Part shown: piece after piece, positions 35,605-43,896 of the stretch
Numbering within the stretch: the stretch's first letter is position 1
How the letters are laid out: every line of letters begins with the position of its first letter
DNA from: Pelagibius litoralis
Lineage (GTDB): Bacteria; Pseudomonadota; Alphaproteobacteria; Kiloniellales; Kiloniellaceae
Direction of reading: 5' to 3'
Assembly: GCF_011683915.1 (NCBI RefSeq)
Contig: NZ_JAAQPH010000006.1
Location: 124,001-188,000 of the forward strand
DNA length: 64,000 bases
Program-made: the position numbers and the translations under genes
The notes under the pieces: generated by a model
Databases searched by the model: none
What the model was told of the DNA's origin: nothing
Seen by the model: the letters and a program-made list of their open reading frames with translations, nothing else

Positions 35605-36993
35605 ATGGGTCAGACAATGAAAAATGCACAGCGACAATGGGCGCGCTTCCGGCGCGATACCCATGGCAATCTCAGCATCTTTTTCGCGTTCAGCGTTGTC
35701 GCGATCCTGGGATGCGTCGGCATCGCTATTGACACTTCTGTTGCCTACAATGTGAGGTCGCAGTTGGCTGCGGCAGTCGACGCCGCGGCTCTGGCCGGCG
35801 CGCGCGCTTTTTCCAGTCCGAACCGTGATGCGGACATCCAGAGATTCTTCGACGCTAACTTTCAGGCCGGCTATATGGGCTCGGTGCTTGCACCGCTGCA
35901 GATCGTACCGAACGACGAGGCACGAACGGTTACGGTGACCGCGAAGGCGACCATTCCGACCTTCATCATGCGTGTCCTCGGTACGGACTCCACCGATATC
36001 TCGGCGACCGCAGAAGCGACGCTTTCATCGCGTGATGTAGAGGTTGCCCTGGTCCTCGACGTCACCGGTTCGATGGATGGTTCGAAGATTGTCGCCCTGA
36101 GGGCTGCAGCCAACGAACTGGTCGATATCGTCGTCCAGGACCAGCAGGACCCGTTCTATTCGAAGGTGGCGCTCGTTCCTTATTCCAACGCCGTCAATGT
36201 CGGCGCCTATGCCGATCAGGTGCGCGGCACCGTCACCAGCGGAACCTGCACCTATCCCGCTGCGCCGACCTGCGACGAGTTCCGATTCAGAAGGGCGAGC
36301 GACAATGATTGGACCACGCATGACATCAGTACCTGCGTGACCGAGCGGCCTGGCCCTCATCTTTCGACTGATGCCCCGCCGAGCCTCGCACCCTTGGGCA
36401 AGCAGTTTCCGTCCAGCTCCAGCAACGTCTGTCCCACACCGACCATCGTTCCCTTGACGAGCAACAAGACGACCCTGCAAAACAATATCAATGCACTGCA
36501 ACCCGCAGGGTCCACCGCAGGCCAGATCGGCGTCGCCTGGGGGTGGTACCTGATAGCACCGAACTTCAGCTATCTCTGGCCCACCGACAGCCAGCCGAAG
36601 GACTACGGCGAGATCCACCTGGGCCGGGAGGTGCTGAAAGTCGTGGTGATCATGACCGACGGCGATTTCAACACCATCTACAGCGACGGTGTGATTGCCC
36701 AGAACTCGACCGGCGGCAACAGCAGCGGCTTCGCGCGACACAAGATCAACCAGGATGCCACGAACGGTTCCGCCTTCGAACAGGCTCAGGCGCTCTGTGA
36801 CAACATGAAGGCCGAAGGCGTCGAGGTCTATACCGTGGGGCTTGAGGTCGCCAGCACCTCAGGGGCCACGGACTTCGTGAACAACTGCGCGACAGACGCG
36901 GATCACGTCTACTTGCCGTCGAGCGGGACTGAATTGAGGCAGGCTTTCCGTGACATCGCCACGCAGGTTTCCAACCTCAGGATCTCCATGTAA
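35605..36993 (+). CDS. TadG-like pilus-associated protein with von Willebrand A domain
   Basis: A 462-residue envelope protein. The N-terminus is a TadE/TadG-type segment (DTHGNLSIFFAFSVVAILGC, a membrane helix, then QLAAAVDAAALAGARAF). The C-terminal part (about 150-460) is a von Willebrand A domain with the metal-ion site DVTGSMDGSK and IMTDGDFNT. GGGGAG at 35589-35594 supports ATG at 35605; the open frame starts at 35509. TadG helps Flp/Tad pilus assembly, but no other tad gene lies in the window, so it is an orphan. Confidence 0.85.
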   Translation: MGQTMKNAQRQWARFRRDTHGNLSIFFAFSVVAILGCVGIAIDTSVAYNVRSQLAAAVDAAALAGARAFSSPNRDADIQRFFDANFQAGYMGSVLAPLQIVPNDEARTVTVTAKATIPTFIMRVLGTDSTDISATAEATLSSRDVEVALVLDVTGSMDGSKIVALRAAANELVDIVVQDQQDPFYSKVALVPYSNAVNVGAYADQVRGTVTSGTCTYPAAPTCDEFRFRRASDNDWTTHDISTCVTERPGPHLSTDAPPSLAPLGKQFPSSSSNVCPTPTIVPLTSNKTTLQNNINALQPAGSTAGQIGVAWGWYLIAPNFSYLWPTDSQPKDYGEIHLGREVLKVVVIMTDGDFNTIYSDGVIAQNSTGGNSSGFARHKINQDATNGSAFEQAQALCDNMKAEGVEVYTVGLEVASTSGATDFVNNCATDADHVYLPSSGTELRQAFRDIATQVSNLRISM

Positions 36994-37004
36994 GCGGCTC
37001 CGCT

Positions 37005-37367
37005 TCAAGCGGCCGGGCGGTCCGCTTCTTCTTGATTGAAGCGCCGCCGGGCGCGCCGATAGCGAAAGCCCAGGATCATAAGCGCCAGCGGCAGCAGGAC
37101 GATCAACAGGATCACCGCCAGGCTGTAGATCAGCAGCCATAGGGGTGGAAACTCGGAGATGGCTGTGGAGGTCAGGGCTTCGACGGCCCCGAACACCCAG
37201 GCGGCGGCTAAAAATCCAGATACGGCGAGAACCGCCAAGCCACTGTAAAAGAGTACACCGGGCTCCTGAAAGTAGGTCAGGAGGTCGCCGGCGATCAGCC
37301 CGGAGCCCAGCAGCATCCCGCTGCTAAGAAATAAGATTTTTCGCAGAATTCTCTGATGTTCGGGCAT
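37005..37367 (-). CDS. Small membrane protein of unknown function
   Basis: A 120-residue protein with three hydrophobic segments (about residues 11-27, 36-57 and 73-98) and a basic C-terminal tail (FRYRRARRRFNQEE). No family recognised. It converges on the TadG-like gene with 11 bp between stops. Coding is supported by the membrane pattern and high GC third positions, not by homology. Confidence 0.6.
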   Translation of the reverse strand: MPEHQRILRKILFLSSGMLLGSGLIAGDLLTYFQEPGVLFYSGLAVLAVSGFLAAAWVFGAVEALTSTAISEFPPLWLLIYSLAVILLIVLLPLALMILGFRYRRARRRFNQEEADRPAA

Positions 37368-37564
37368 GCAGATCTCGACTCTTTACCTGGCGGTTTCCCT
37401 TCTGGGTCGCACCGCCGGCCCCGGCGGTTCAAAGCGCCCTTAGCGGATCAGGCCTTCTCAGCCCAGGGGGCCCTCCAGGGTTTTCTTGCCAGTGACGATT
37501 TAACTCACGACTTTGCCGGCGGCCCTTCGGGAAGCGGTGCAGAACGCAGATCGGGAGAGGGGCG

Positions 37565-38149
37565 TCAGGCCGTGGCAGTCGGGTCTGGCTTTTCGCCGCG
37601 CGCCCAAAGGTCGAAACCTTTTTGGGTAGCCTTCACGTTCGCGAAGCCAGCGTTCGTCAGATGGTGGGCGAGGCTTTCCATCGTAAACCCGGTCTTGTGG
37701 GCCATGCCGGTCTCACCACGCGCGATGGAGGCGCCGTGCCCGTACAGAATGTCGAGCGGGGTGATGGGGCCGGAGGGAGAGGTATAGGCGGTCGACAGCG
37801 GTCCTTTCTCAACGATCAGGGCGGCTGCTTTCTGCAGGTCAGGCATTCTCATCAGGACGTGACCGCCGGGACGAAGAACGCGGAAAAACTCCCGCAGCGC
37901 AACCGGAACCTCATGCCTGTAGAGATGTTCCAAGGCATGGGAGTTCCAGATCGCATCCACCGAATCGGTGGAGACGGCGCTCATGTCCGTCATGGAGGCG
38001 ACGATATCGGGTTTGGTACTCGGGTTGAAATCCAGGCGGATTTCGCGCCAGCCCTCGCCTTCATAGGCTGCATGAAGCGCCCCCGGCCGCCAACTTCCGC
38101 AGCCGACATGCAGGACGGTTCTCTGAGCAAGTGAGTCAGTGTCGGGCAC
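37565..38149 (-). CDS. Class I SAM-dependent methyltransferase
   Basis: A 194-residue methyltransferase. Motif I is VLHVGCGSWRPGALH, motif II region is IWNSHALEHLY and post-motif is FFRVLRPGGHVLMRMPD. The substrate is unknown. GTG at 38149 is chosen because AGAGGAGA lies just upstream; the ATG at 38191 and TTG at 38200 have no Shine-Dalgarno. The 197 bp between this stop and the next gene (37368-37564) holds no recognisable feature. Confidence 0.82.
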   Translation of the reverse strand: MPDTDSLAQRTVLHVGCGSWRPGALHAAYEGEGWREIRLDFNPSTKPDIVASMTDMSAVSTDSVDAIWNSHALEHLYRHEVPVALREFFRVLRPGGHVLMRMPDLQKAAALIVEKGPLSTAYTSPSGPITPLDILYGHGASIARGETGMAHKTGFTMESLAHHLTNAGFANVKATQKGFDLWARGEKPDPTATA

Positions 38150-38261
38150 GGGGTCTCCTCTCAACCGCTGAGCATGCCAAAGGTCGAGCATTGCACGCAA
38201 ATGTTAATTGAGCGTTGTCGCCGCTGTCGGGTGAGGGTCGCGGGGGCGAGGCCATGCCCGA

Positions 38262-38678
38262 TCAGGTCTCCTCGAATGCCTCCTTCAGCAGGTCGACACG
38301 CACCTGCAAGGCACCGGGCTCATAGGGCGCGGCCGGGACCTTGCCCCAGATCGGGCCGGGCCAGGCGGGGTCGCTGGTGAAGCGGGCGATAATGTGCACG
38401 TGGAGCTGCGGGACCATATTGCCCAGGGCGGCCAGGTTCATTTTTTCGGCCTTGAAGGCGGACTGCAGGGCGCGGGATGCTTTGCCGATTTCGTCTGTGA
38501 AGCGGGGCATGTCGCCAGCGCCGACATCGTGGAAATCACGCAGGCCCGGGCGCCGCGGCACCAGGATCAGCCAGGGGTAGGTTGCGTCGTTCATCAGCAG
38601 CACGCGGCAGAGCGGCCAGTCGTCAAGCGTGATACAATCGGCGGCGAGGCCTTCATGCAGAACAAAGTCATCCGTCAT
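38262..38678 (-). CDS. HIT-family hydrolase
   Basis: A 138-residue histidine-triad protein. The active-site motif is VPQLHVHIIARF (HxHxx with the nucleophilic His), with YPWLILVPRRPGLRDFHDV earlier. Family members hydrolyse nucleoside phosphoramidates or dinucleotides. Its ATG (38678-38676) lies only 5 bp from the ATG of the divergent exonuclease gene, so each leader is inside the other gene's start region or absent. Confidence 0.88.
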   Translation of the reverse strand: MTDDFVLHEGLAADCITLDDWPLCRVLLMNDATYPWLILVPRRPGLRDFHDVGAGDMPRFTDEIGKASRALQSAFKAEKMNLAALGNMVPQLHVHIIARFTSDPAWPGPIWGKVPAAPYEPGALQVRVDLLKEAFEET

Positions 38679-38683
38679 TGAAT

Positions 38684-39730
38684 ATGGTGTCCGTGAAACC
38701 TGAATCCTGGCTCAAGGTAACCGAGCGCGGGCTCTATTGCGAGCCGGGCGACTTTTACGTCGATCCGCACCGTCCGGTGGAACGCGCGGTAGTGACGCAC
38801 GGCCATGCCGATCACGCCCGCCCCGGCAACCGCGCTGTGTTGGCGACGCCCGAGACCCTGGCGATCATGAAAAGCCGTTACGCCAACAAGGCGGGCGATG
38901 CATTGGAGCCTCTGGCCTACGGCGAGATCCGCGATATCGGCGGGGTGAAACTCTCCTTCCTGCCGGCCGGGCATGTGCTGGGCAGCGCCCAGGCGGTGCT
39001 GGAGTGGCGGGGTTGCCGCATCATCGTCTCCGGCGACTACAAGCGCCGGTCCGATCCCACCTGCGCGCTTTTCGAGCCCAGGCCCTGCGATGTCTTCATT
39101 ACCGAGGCGACCTTTGGCCTGCCGGTCTTTCGTCATCCGCCGGACGAGGACGAGATCGCCAAGCTGCTGACGGCGCAGCGCCAGTTTCCCGAGCGTTCGA
39201 TCCTGGTCGGTGCCTACAGCCTGGGCAAGGCGCAGCGGGTCATCGCGCTGCTGCGCAACGCCGGCTACGAACGGCCACTCTACATTCATGGCGCGCTGCA
39301 GGGGCTCTGCGATCTCTACCGTGATCTCGGCGTCGACCTGGGGCTGCTGAAACCGGTCGGCGATACCCCGAAGGCGGAGATGGCGGGCGAGATCGTGCTG
39401 GCGCCGCCCTCATCCCTCAACGACCGCTGGTCGCGGCGTCTGCCGGATCCGCTGACGGCCATGGCCTCCGGCTGGATGCGGGTGCGTGCCCGCGCCAAGC
39501 AGCGCGGGGCCGAACTGCCGCTGATCCTCTCCGACCACGCCGATTGGGATGAACTGGTGCAGACGCTGGAGGATGTGGCTGCGCCGGAGGTCTGGGTGAC
39601 TCATGGTAACGAGGAAGCGCTGGTCCACTACGCGACGGGCAAGGGTATCCGTGCTCGTGCGCTCGCCCTCATCGGCCGTGGCGAGGAAGAACAGGAAGAG
39701 GCGCCACCGTCGGAGGAAACCAAGACGTGA
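38684..39730 (+). CDS. Ligase-associated DNA exonuclease, beta-CASP metallo-beta-lactamase fold
   Basis: A 348-residue nuclease related to the Snm1/Artemis and CPSF-73 group. Metal motifs are VTHGHADHARPG, AGHVLGSAQ and SGDYKRRSDP. The next gene is the ATP-dependent ligase, overlapping by 4 bp (GTGA), the standard pair of the ligase-associated repair set. It should trim DNA ends before ligation. There is no Shine-Dalgarno before the ATG, which is only 5 bp from the divergent HIT start, so initiation may be leaderless; TTG at 38678 is the alternative. Confidence 0.9.
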   Translation: MVSVKPESWLKVTERGLYCEPGDFYVDPHRPVERAVVTHGHADHARPGNRAVLATPETLAIMKSRYANKAGDALEPLAYGEIRDIGGVKLSFLPAGHVLGSAQAVLEWRGCRIIVSGDYKRRSDPTCALFEPRPCDVFITEATFGLPVFRHPPDEDEIAKLLTAQRQFPERSILVGAYSLGKAQRVIALLRNAGYERPLYIHGALQGLCDLYRDLGVDLGLLKPVGDTPKAEMAGEIVLAPPSSLNDRWSRRLPDPLTAMASGWMRVRARAKQRGAELPLILSDHADWDELVQTLEDVAAPEVWVTHGNEEALVHYATGKGIRARALALIGRGEEEQEEAPPSEETKT

Positions 39731-41310
39731 GGGTCTTCGCCGAACTGCTTGACCGCCTGTCCTATACGCCGGGACGCAACGCCAAGCTGACCCTCATGGC
39801 CGACTACTTCCGCGCGGCGCCGGACCCGGACCGCGGCTATGCGCTGGCGGCGCTGACTGGGCGACTCGACTTTGCCACCGCCAAGCCGGCGATGATCCGC
39901 GGCCTGGTCGAACAGCGTGTCGACCCGGTGCTCTACGGCTGGTCTTACGATTTCGTCGGCGACATGGCGGAGACGGTTGCGCTCATCTGGCCGGAGCGGC
40001 CGGGCGCGAACCGGCCACCGGAACTGGCCGAGGTGGTGGAGCGGCTCTCGACCGCCAGCCGCTCGGACTCGCCGCGTCTTGTCGAGGGTTGGCTTGATGC
40101 GCTGGACGCCAACGGCCGCTGGGCCTTCCTGAAACTCATCACCGGCGGTCTTCGGGTCGGCGTCTCGGCGCGTCTCGCCAAGACCGCCCTGGCGCAGCTG
40201 GGCGATGCGGGTCTGGAAGAGATCGAAGAGATCTGGCACGGCGTAACGCCCCCCTTCACCGAGGTTTTCGCCTGGCTGGAGGGCAGGGCGGCAGCCCCCG
40301 CCATCGACCTGCGCCGCGCCTTTCGCCCCCTCATGCTGGCCAACCCCCTGGACGAGGCTGAGCTGGAGAACTTCGATCCCGCGGCCTATCGCGCGGAGTG
40401 GAAGTGGGATGGCATCCGCGTGCAGCTGGCCGCCGGCGGTGGCGAGGCGCGGCTCTTCTCGCGCTCCGGCGACGAGATCACCCAGGCCTTCCCTGATCTG
40501 ATGGGCAGTGCCGACTTCGATGCCGTGTTGGACGGCGAATTGCTGGTCGCGCGCGACGGCGAGATTGCGCCCTTCAACGATCTGCAGCAGCGCCTCAACC
40601 GCAAGCGGGTAACGGCGAAGATGTTGCAGGACTTTCCGGCCCATCTGCGGGTCTATGACATCCTTTTCGATGGTGACGAGGATCTGCGTGCGCAGTCTTT
40701 TGATGCACGCCGCCTCAGGTTGGAGGCCTGGTACGCCGCGGTGCAGCCGGCGCGTATCGACCTCTCGCCCCTGCTCGGCTTCGGCGGTTGGGACGACCTG
40801 GCATCGCTACGGGAAACCGCGCGGGCGCGCTCCATCGAGGGCCTGATGCTGAAGCTTGGCGACAGCCCCTATGTTGCCGGGCGGCCCAAGGGCCCCTGGT
40901 TCAAGTGGAAGCGCGATGCGCTCACCCTCGATACCGTGCTGATGTACGCCCAGCGCGGCCACGGCAAACGCTCCTCGCTTTATTCCGACTACACCTTCGG
41001 TGCCTGGCGAACCGGAGAGGACGGTGCGCCGGAACTGGTGCCCGTCGGCAAGGCCTATTCCGGTTTCACCGACGAGGAACTGCTGCAGCTCGACAAGTGG
41101 GTGCGCGCCAATACCACGGAGCGCTTCGGGCCGGTGCGGGCGGTGAAGCCCGGCGTGGTGCTGGAGGTTGCCTTCGATGCCGTGCATCGCTCCAAGCGCC
41201 ACAAATCCGGCGTTGCCATGCGCTTTCCCCGCATCCACCGCATTCGCTGGGACAAACCGGTGGAGGAGGCCGACCGCCTGCCTGATCTGGAAAAGCTGAT
41301 CGAGGGTTAG
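39727..41310 (+). CDS. ATP-dependent DNA ligase, ligase-associated type
   Basis: A 527-residue ATP-dependent ligase. An N-terminal DNA-binding region (about 1-190) is followed by the nucleotidyltransferase domain with catalytic Lys226 in EWKWDGIRVQL, then FDAVLDGELLV, SIEGLMLKLGDSPY and WFKWKRDALT. A C-terminal OB-fold follows. It seals nicks and breaks together with the exonuclease encoded just before. Begins with GTG. Its stop overlaps the end of a convergent DUF924 gene by 4 bp. Confidence 0.93.
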   Translation: MRVFAELLDRLSYTPGRNAKLTLMADYFRAAPDPDRGYALAALTGRLDFATAKPAMIRGLVEQRVDPVLYGWSYDFVGDMAETVALIWPERPGANRPPELAEVVERLSTASRSDSPRLVEGWLDALDANGRWAFLKLITGGLRVGVSARLAKTALAQLGDAGLEEIEEIWHGVTPPFTEVFAWLEGRAAAPAIDLRRAFRPLMLANPLDEAELENFDPAAYRAEWKWDGIRVQLAAGGGEARLFSRSGDEITQAFPDLMGSADFDAVLDGELLVARDGEIAPFNDLQQRLNRKRVTAKMLQDFPAHLRVYDILFDGDEDLRAQSFDARRLRLEAWYAAVQPARIDLSPLLGFGGWDDLASLRETARARSIEGLMLKLGDSPYVAGRPKGPWFKWKRDALTLDTVLMYAQRGHGKRSSLYSDYTFGAWRTGEDGAPELVPVGKAYSGFTDEELLQLDKWVRANTTERFGPVRAVKPGVVLEVAFDAVHRSKRHKSGVAMRFPRIHRIRWDKPVEEADRLPDLEKLIEG

Positions 41311-41852
41311 AAGGAGGAATTGGGTTCGGCCAAGAAGGCTTCTTCCTCAGCCGAGTTTTCCCGGCCGAGGATCGCATTGCGGTGGGGAAAGCGCCCGAAG
41401 CGCGCGATGACACTGCGGTGCGCTTCGGCATAGGTCAGCCACTCGGGGTTGTCGGTGAGGTCCGCTGTAAGCCGCAGGCAGCGTTCCTGGTCACCAAGAT
41501 CCTCGCTGTGTTCCAGCGGCAGATAGAGAAACAGCCGTTCGACCTGGCTGAGCTGCGAATCGAAGCCGCGGTCCAGGGCGTGACGCGTCAGCGCCAGGGC
41601 TGTCGCGTCGCTGGCGAAGGCTTTGGGGGTGCCGCGAAAAATGTTGCGCGGCACCTGATCCAGCAGGATGCAAAGCGCCAGGCAACCTTGCGGCGATTCG
41701 CGCCAGGCTTCATAACCCCCAGTGAGCGCCACGTCATAGGCCGCTAACAGGGCCTCGCGCACTTCCTGGTCGAAAGCCTCGCCGCCGCCGAACCACTGCT
41801 TGTCCCGTCCTTCGGCAAACCAGAAGCCGAGAACGGCTTGGGCATCCATCAT
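41307..41852 (-). CDS. DUF924 family protein
   Basis: A 181-residue protein of the DUF924 family: AVLGFWFAEGRDKQWFGGGE, LLDQVPRNIFRGTPKAFASD and LYLPLEHSEDLGDQER, then RFGRFPHRNAILGRENS. Function is unknown; the family is helical and tetratricopeptide-like. An ATGATG start leaves two adjacent choices. It is convergent with the DNA ligase gene and divergent from the next gene. Confidence 0.9.
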   Translation of the reverse strand: MMDAQAVLGFWFAEGRDKQWFGGGEAFDQEVREALLAAYDVALTGGYEAWRESPQGCLALCILLDQVPRNIFRGTPKAFASDATALALTRHALDRGFDSQLSQVERLFLYLPLEHSEDLGDQERCLRLTADLTDNPEWLTYAEAHRSVIARFGRFPHRNAILGRENSAEEEAFLAEPNSSF

Positions 41853-41927
41853 CTTAAGGCCTCTCTTCGCGCTGGGCAGCTCGGGCGAAACTATAGTAGG
41901 TTCGCCGCTGATTCACAGGAGGAAACC

Positions 41928-42905
41928 TTGCCCGACAGCCAAGCGGCCCTAAGCCTTGATGACGTTACCTTGTTCGGCAGCGGCCTTGTGCGCCCGGAGT
42001 GTCTGCTCTGTACCTCAAGCGGCGATATCTTCAGCGCCGATTGGCGCGGCGGGGTGGCGCTGTCACGGACCTTCGGTGAGCAGGAACTGTTTCAGGCACC
42101 GGGTGGTGTCGAGACGATCAAGCCGAATGGCATCGCCCTGCAACGGGACGGTTCCTTCCTCATCGCCAACCTCGACGACTCCGGCGGGGTTTTCCGGCTC
42201 GACCGTGATGGCAAGCTGAGCGAAGTGCTGCGCCAGGTCGACGGTATCGACCTGCCGGCCACCAATTTCGTGTTGATCGATGACCGCAGCCGCGTCTGGG
42301 TGACGGTTTCGACAAGGCGCAGCCCGCGGGCGCTGGGCTACCGCCCGGACGTCGATGACGGTTTCATCGTGTTGATCGATGGCCACGGCGCGCGCATCGT
42401 CGCCGACGGCCTGGGCTACACCAACGAACTGGCCATCGACAGCCAGGGTCTGTGGCTCTATGTGAACGAGACTTTCGCCCGCCGTCTCAGCCGTTTTCGC
42501 ATCGGCCGGCGCGGCGACCTGACCGACAAGGAGGTGGTTACCGAGTTCGGCCCCGGGACCTTCCCGGACGGCCTTGCCTTTGACATGGAAGACCACCTCT
42601 GGGTCACCAGCATCGTGAGCAACCGGGTGATCCGGGTGGCCCCGGACGGCAGCCAGAAGCTGATCCTGGAGGATTGCGACCCCGACCACCTGGCCGAGGT
42701 GGAAAAGGCCTTTCAGGACGGCGTCATGGACCGCCCGCATCTCGACCGGAACAGCGGCAGGAAGCTGCGCAACATCTCAAGTCTGGCCTTCGGCGGGCCC
42801 GACCTGCGCACCGCCTATCTCGGCTGCCTGCTGGGCGACCAGATCGCCTCCATCCGCACGGAGGTGATGGGCCGCCCGCCGGTCCACTGGCACTTCAACG
42901 TTTAG
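41928..42905 (+). CDS. SMP-30/gluconolactonase-family beta-propeller protein
   Basis: A 325-residue protein of the SMP-30/gluconolaconase/LRE fold, with blade repeats containing GIALQRDGSFLIANLDD, WVTVSTRR, LAFDMEDHLWVTSI and DGSQKLILED. It may be a lactonase or strictosidine-synthase-like enzyme; no signal peptide is evident. TTG at 41928 is chosen because AGGAGGAAACC lies immediately upstream. The frame is open back to 41838, inside the divergent gene. Its 3' end is 19 bp from the egtD stop. Confidence 0.8.
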   Translation: MPDSQAALSLDDVTLFGSGLVRPECLLCTSSGDIFSADWRGGVALSRTFGEQELFQAPGGVETIKPNGIALQRDGSFLIANLDDSGGVFRLDRDGKLSEVLRQVDGIDLPATNFVLIDDRSRVWVTVSTRRSPRALGYRPDVDDGFIVLIDGHGARIVADGLGYTNELAIDSQGLWLYVNETFARRLSRFRIGRRGDLTDKEVVTEFGPGTFPDGLAFDMEDHLWVTSIVSNRVIRVAPDGSQKLILEDCDPDHLAEVEKAFQDGVMDRPHLDRNSGRKLRNISSLAFGGPDLRTAYLGCLLGDQIASIRTEVMGRPPVHWHFNV

Positions 42906-42924
42906 GCGCCGGAAAAACCCCTGA

Positions 42925-43896
42925 TTATTCCGCAATCAGCGCGTGGAAACTGAACAGGCCCTCCGGGTCGGTCCAGGCGGCTTCGCTGCGCCAGCCGCCG
43001 CGTTGTGCCAGTTCCCGAAAAGACTCGAGGCTGTATTTGTAGGAGTTCTCGGTGTGGATGGTCTCGCCGGCGGTAAAATCGATCTGCCGTCCGCCGAGGG
43101 AAAGGCTTTGATCCGCCAGGCTTACCAGATGCATCTCGACGCGCCCTTCCTCGGCGTTGTAGAGCGCCTTGTGCCGGAAGGCCTCGAGACTGAAGTCGCC
43201 GCCGAGCTCGCGGTTGATGCGGACCAGAAGGTTGAGATTGAAAGCCGCGGTCACGCCCTGCGCATCGTCATAGGCGGCTTCCAGGCGCGCCGGGTCTTTC
43301 TGTAGATCGGCCCCGACCAGCAAGCGCGCAGCGGGGCCGAGCAGACTGCGGACACGGTCGAGAAAAGCCGCCGCCTCGTCCGGCTCGAAATTGCCGATGG
43401 TCGACCCGGGGAAGAAGCCGACCAGCCGGTCGCGGGACACCTGATGGGGAAGGGTGAAGCGGCTTGTGTAGTCCGCGTGCAGTGGGATCACCGGCAGGCT
43501 GAAGTCCGCCGCCACCTGCTTCGCCGCGGCGTCCAGGTGCTCGCCGGAAATGTCGATGGGCACGTAAAGGCGCAGCGCGGCCAGGGCATCCAGCAGAATC
43601 CGCGTTTTCACCGATGAACCGCTGCCGAACTCCACCAGGGTGGCGCCGGTGCCGATCAGTGTTGCAATTTCAGCCGACTGTTCTTTCAGCAGGGCGGTTT
43701 CGGCGCGGGTCAGATAGTACTCGTCAAGATCGGTAATGGCATCGAACAGCTGCGAGCCCCTGGCGTCATAGAAGTACTTGCTCTCAATGGTTTTCTGCCG
43801 CTTCGAAAGGCCGCTCAGAACACTGGCCAGGAAAGCCTCGTCGATGGGCCGGGGTTCCGTCTTGGCGTCCAGAACCGTTTCTGCCACTGCTGTCAT
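42925..43896 (-). CDS. egtD: L-histidine N-alpha-methyltransferase EgtD
   Basis: A 323-residue SAM methyltransferase that trimethylates histidine to hercynine, the first step of ergothioneine synthesis. Diagnostic segments are KYFYDARGSQLFDAITDLDE, VEFGSGSSVKTRILL, FFPGSTIGNFEP and FNLNLLVRINRELG, with FHALIAE at the end. The ATG overlaps the egtB stop by 4 bp (ATGA), so the two are coupled. The open frame continues upstream inside egtB without homology. Confidence 0.95.
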   Translation of the reverse strand: MTAVAETVLDAKTEPRPIDEAFLASVLSGLSKRQKTIESKYFYDARGSQLFDAITDLDEYYLTRAETALLKEQSAEIATLIGTGATLVEFGSGSSVKTRILLDALAALRLYVPIDISGEHLDAAAKQVAADFSLPVIPLHADYTSRFTLPHQVSRDRLVGFFPGSTIGNFEPDEAAAFLDRVRSLLGPAARLLVGADLQKDPARLEAAYDDAQGVTAAFNLNLLVRINRELGGDFSLEAFRHKALYNAEEGRVEMHLVSLADQSLSLGGRQIDFTAGETIHTENSYKYSLESFRELAQRGGWRSEAAWTDPEGLFSFHALIAE

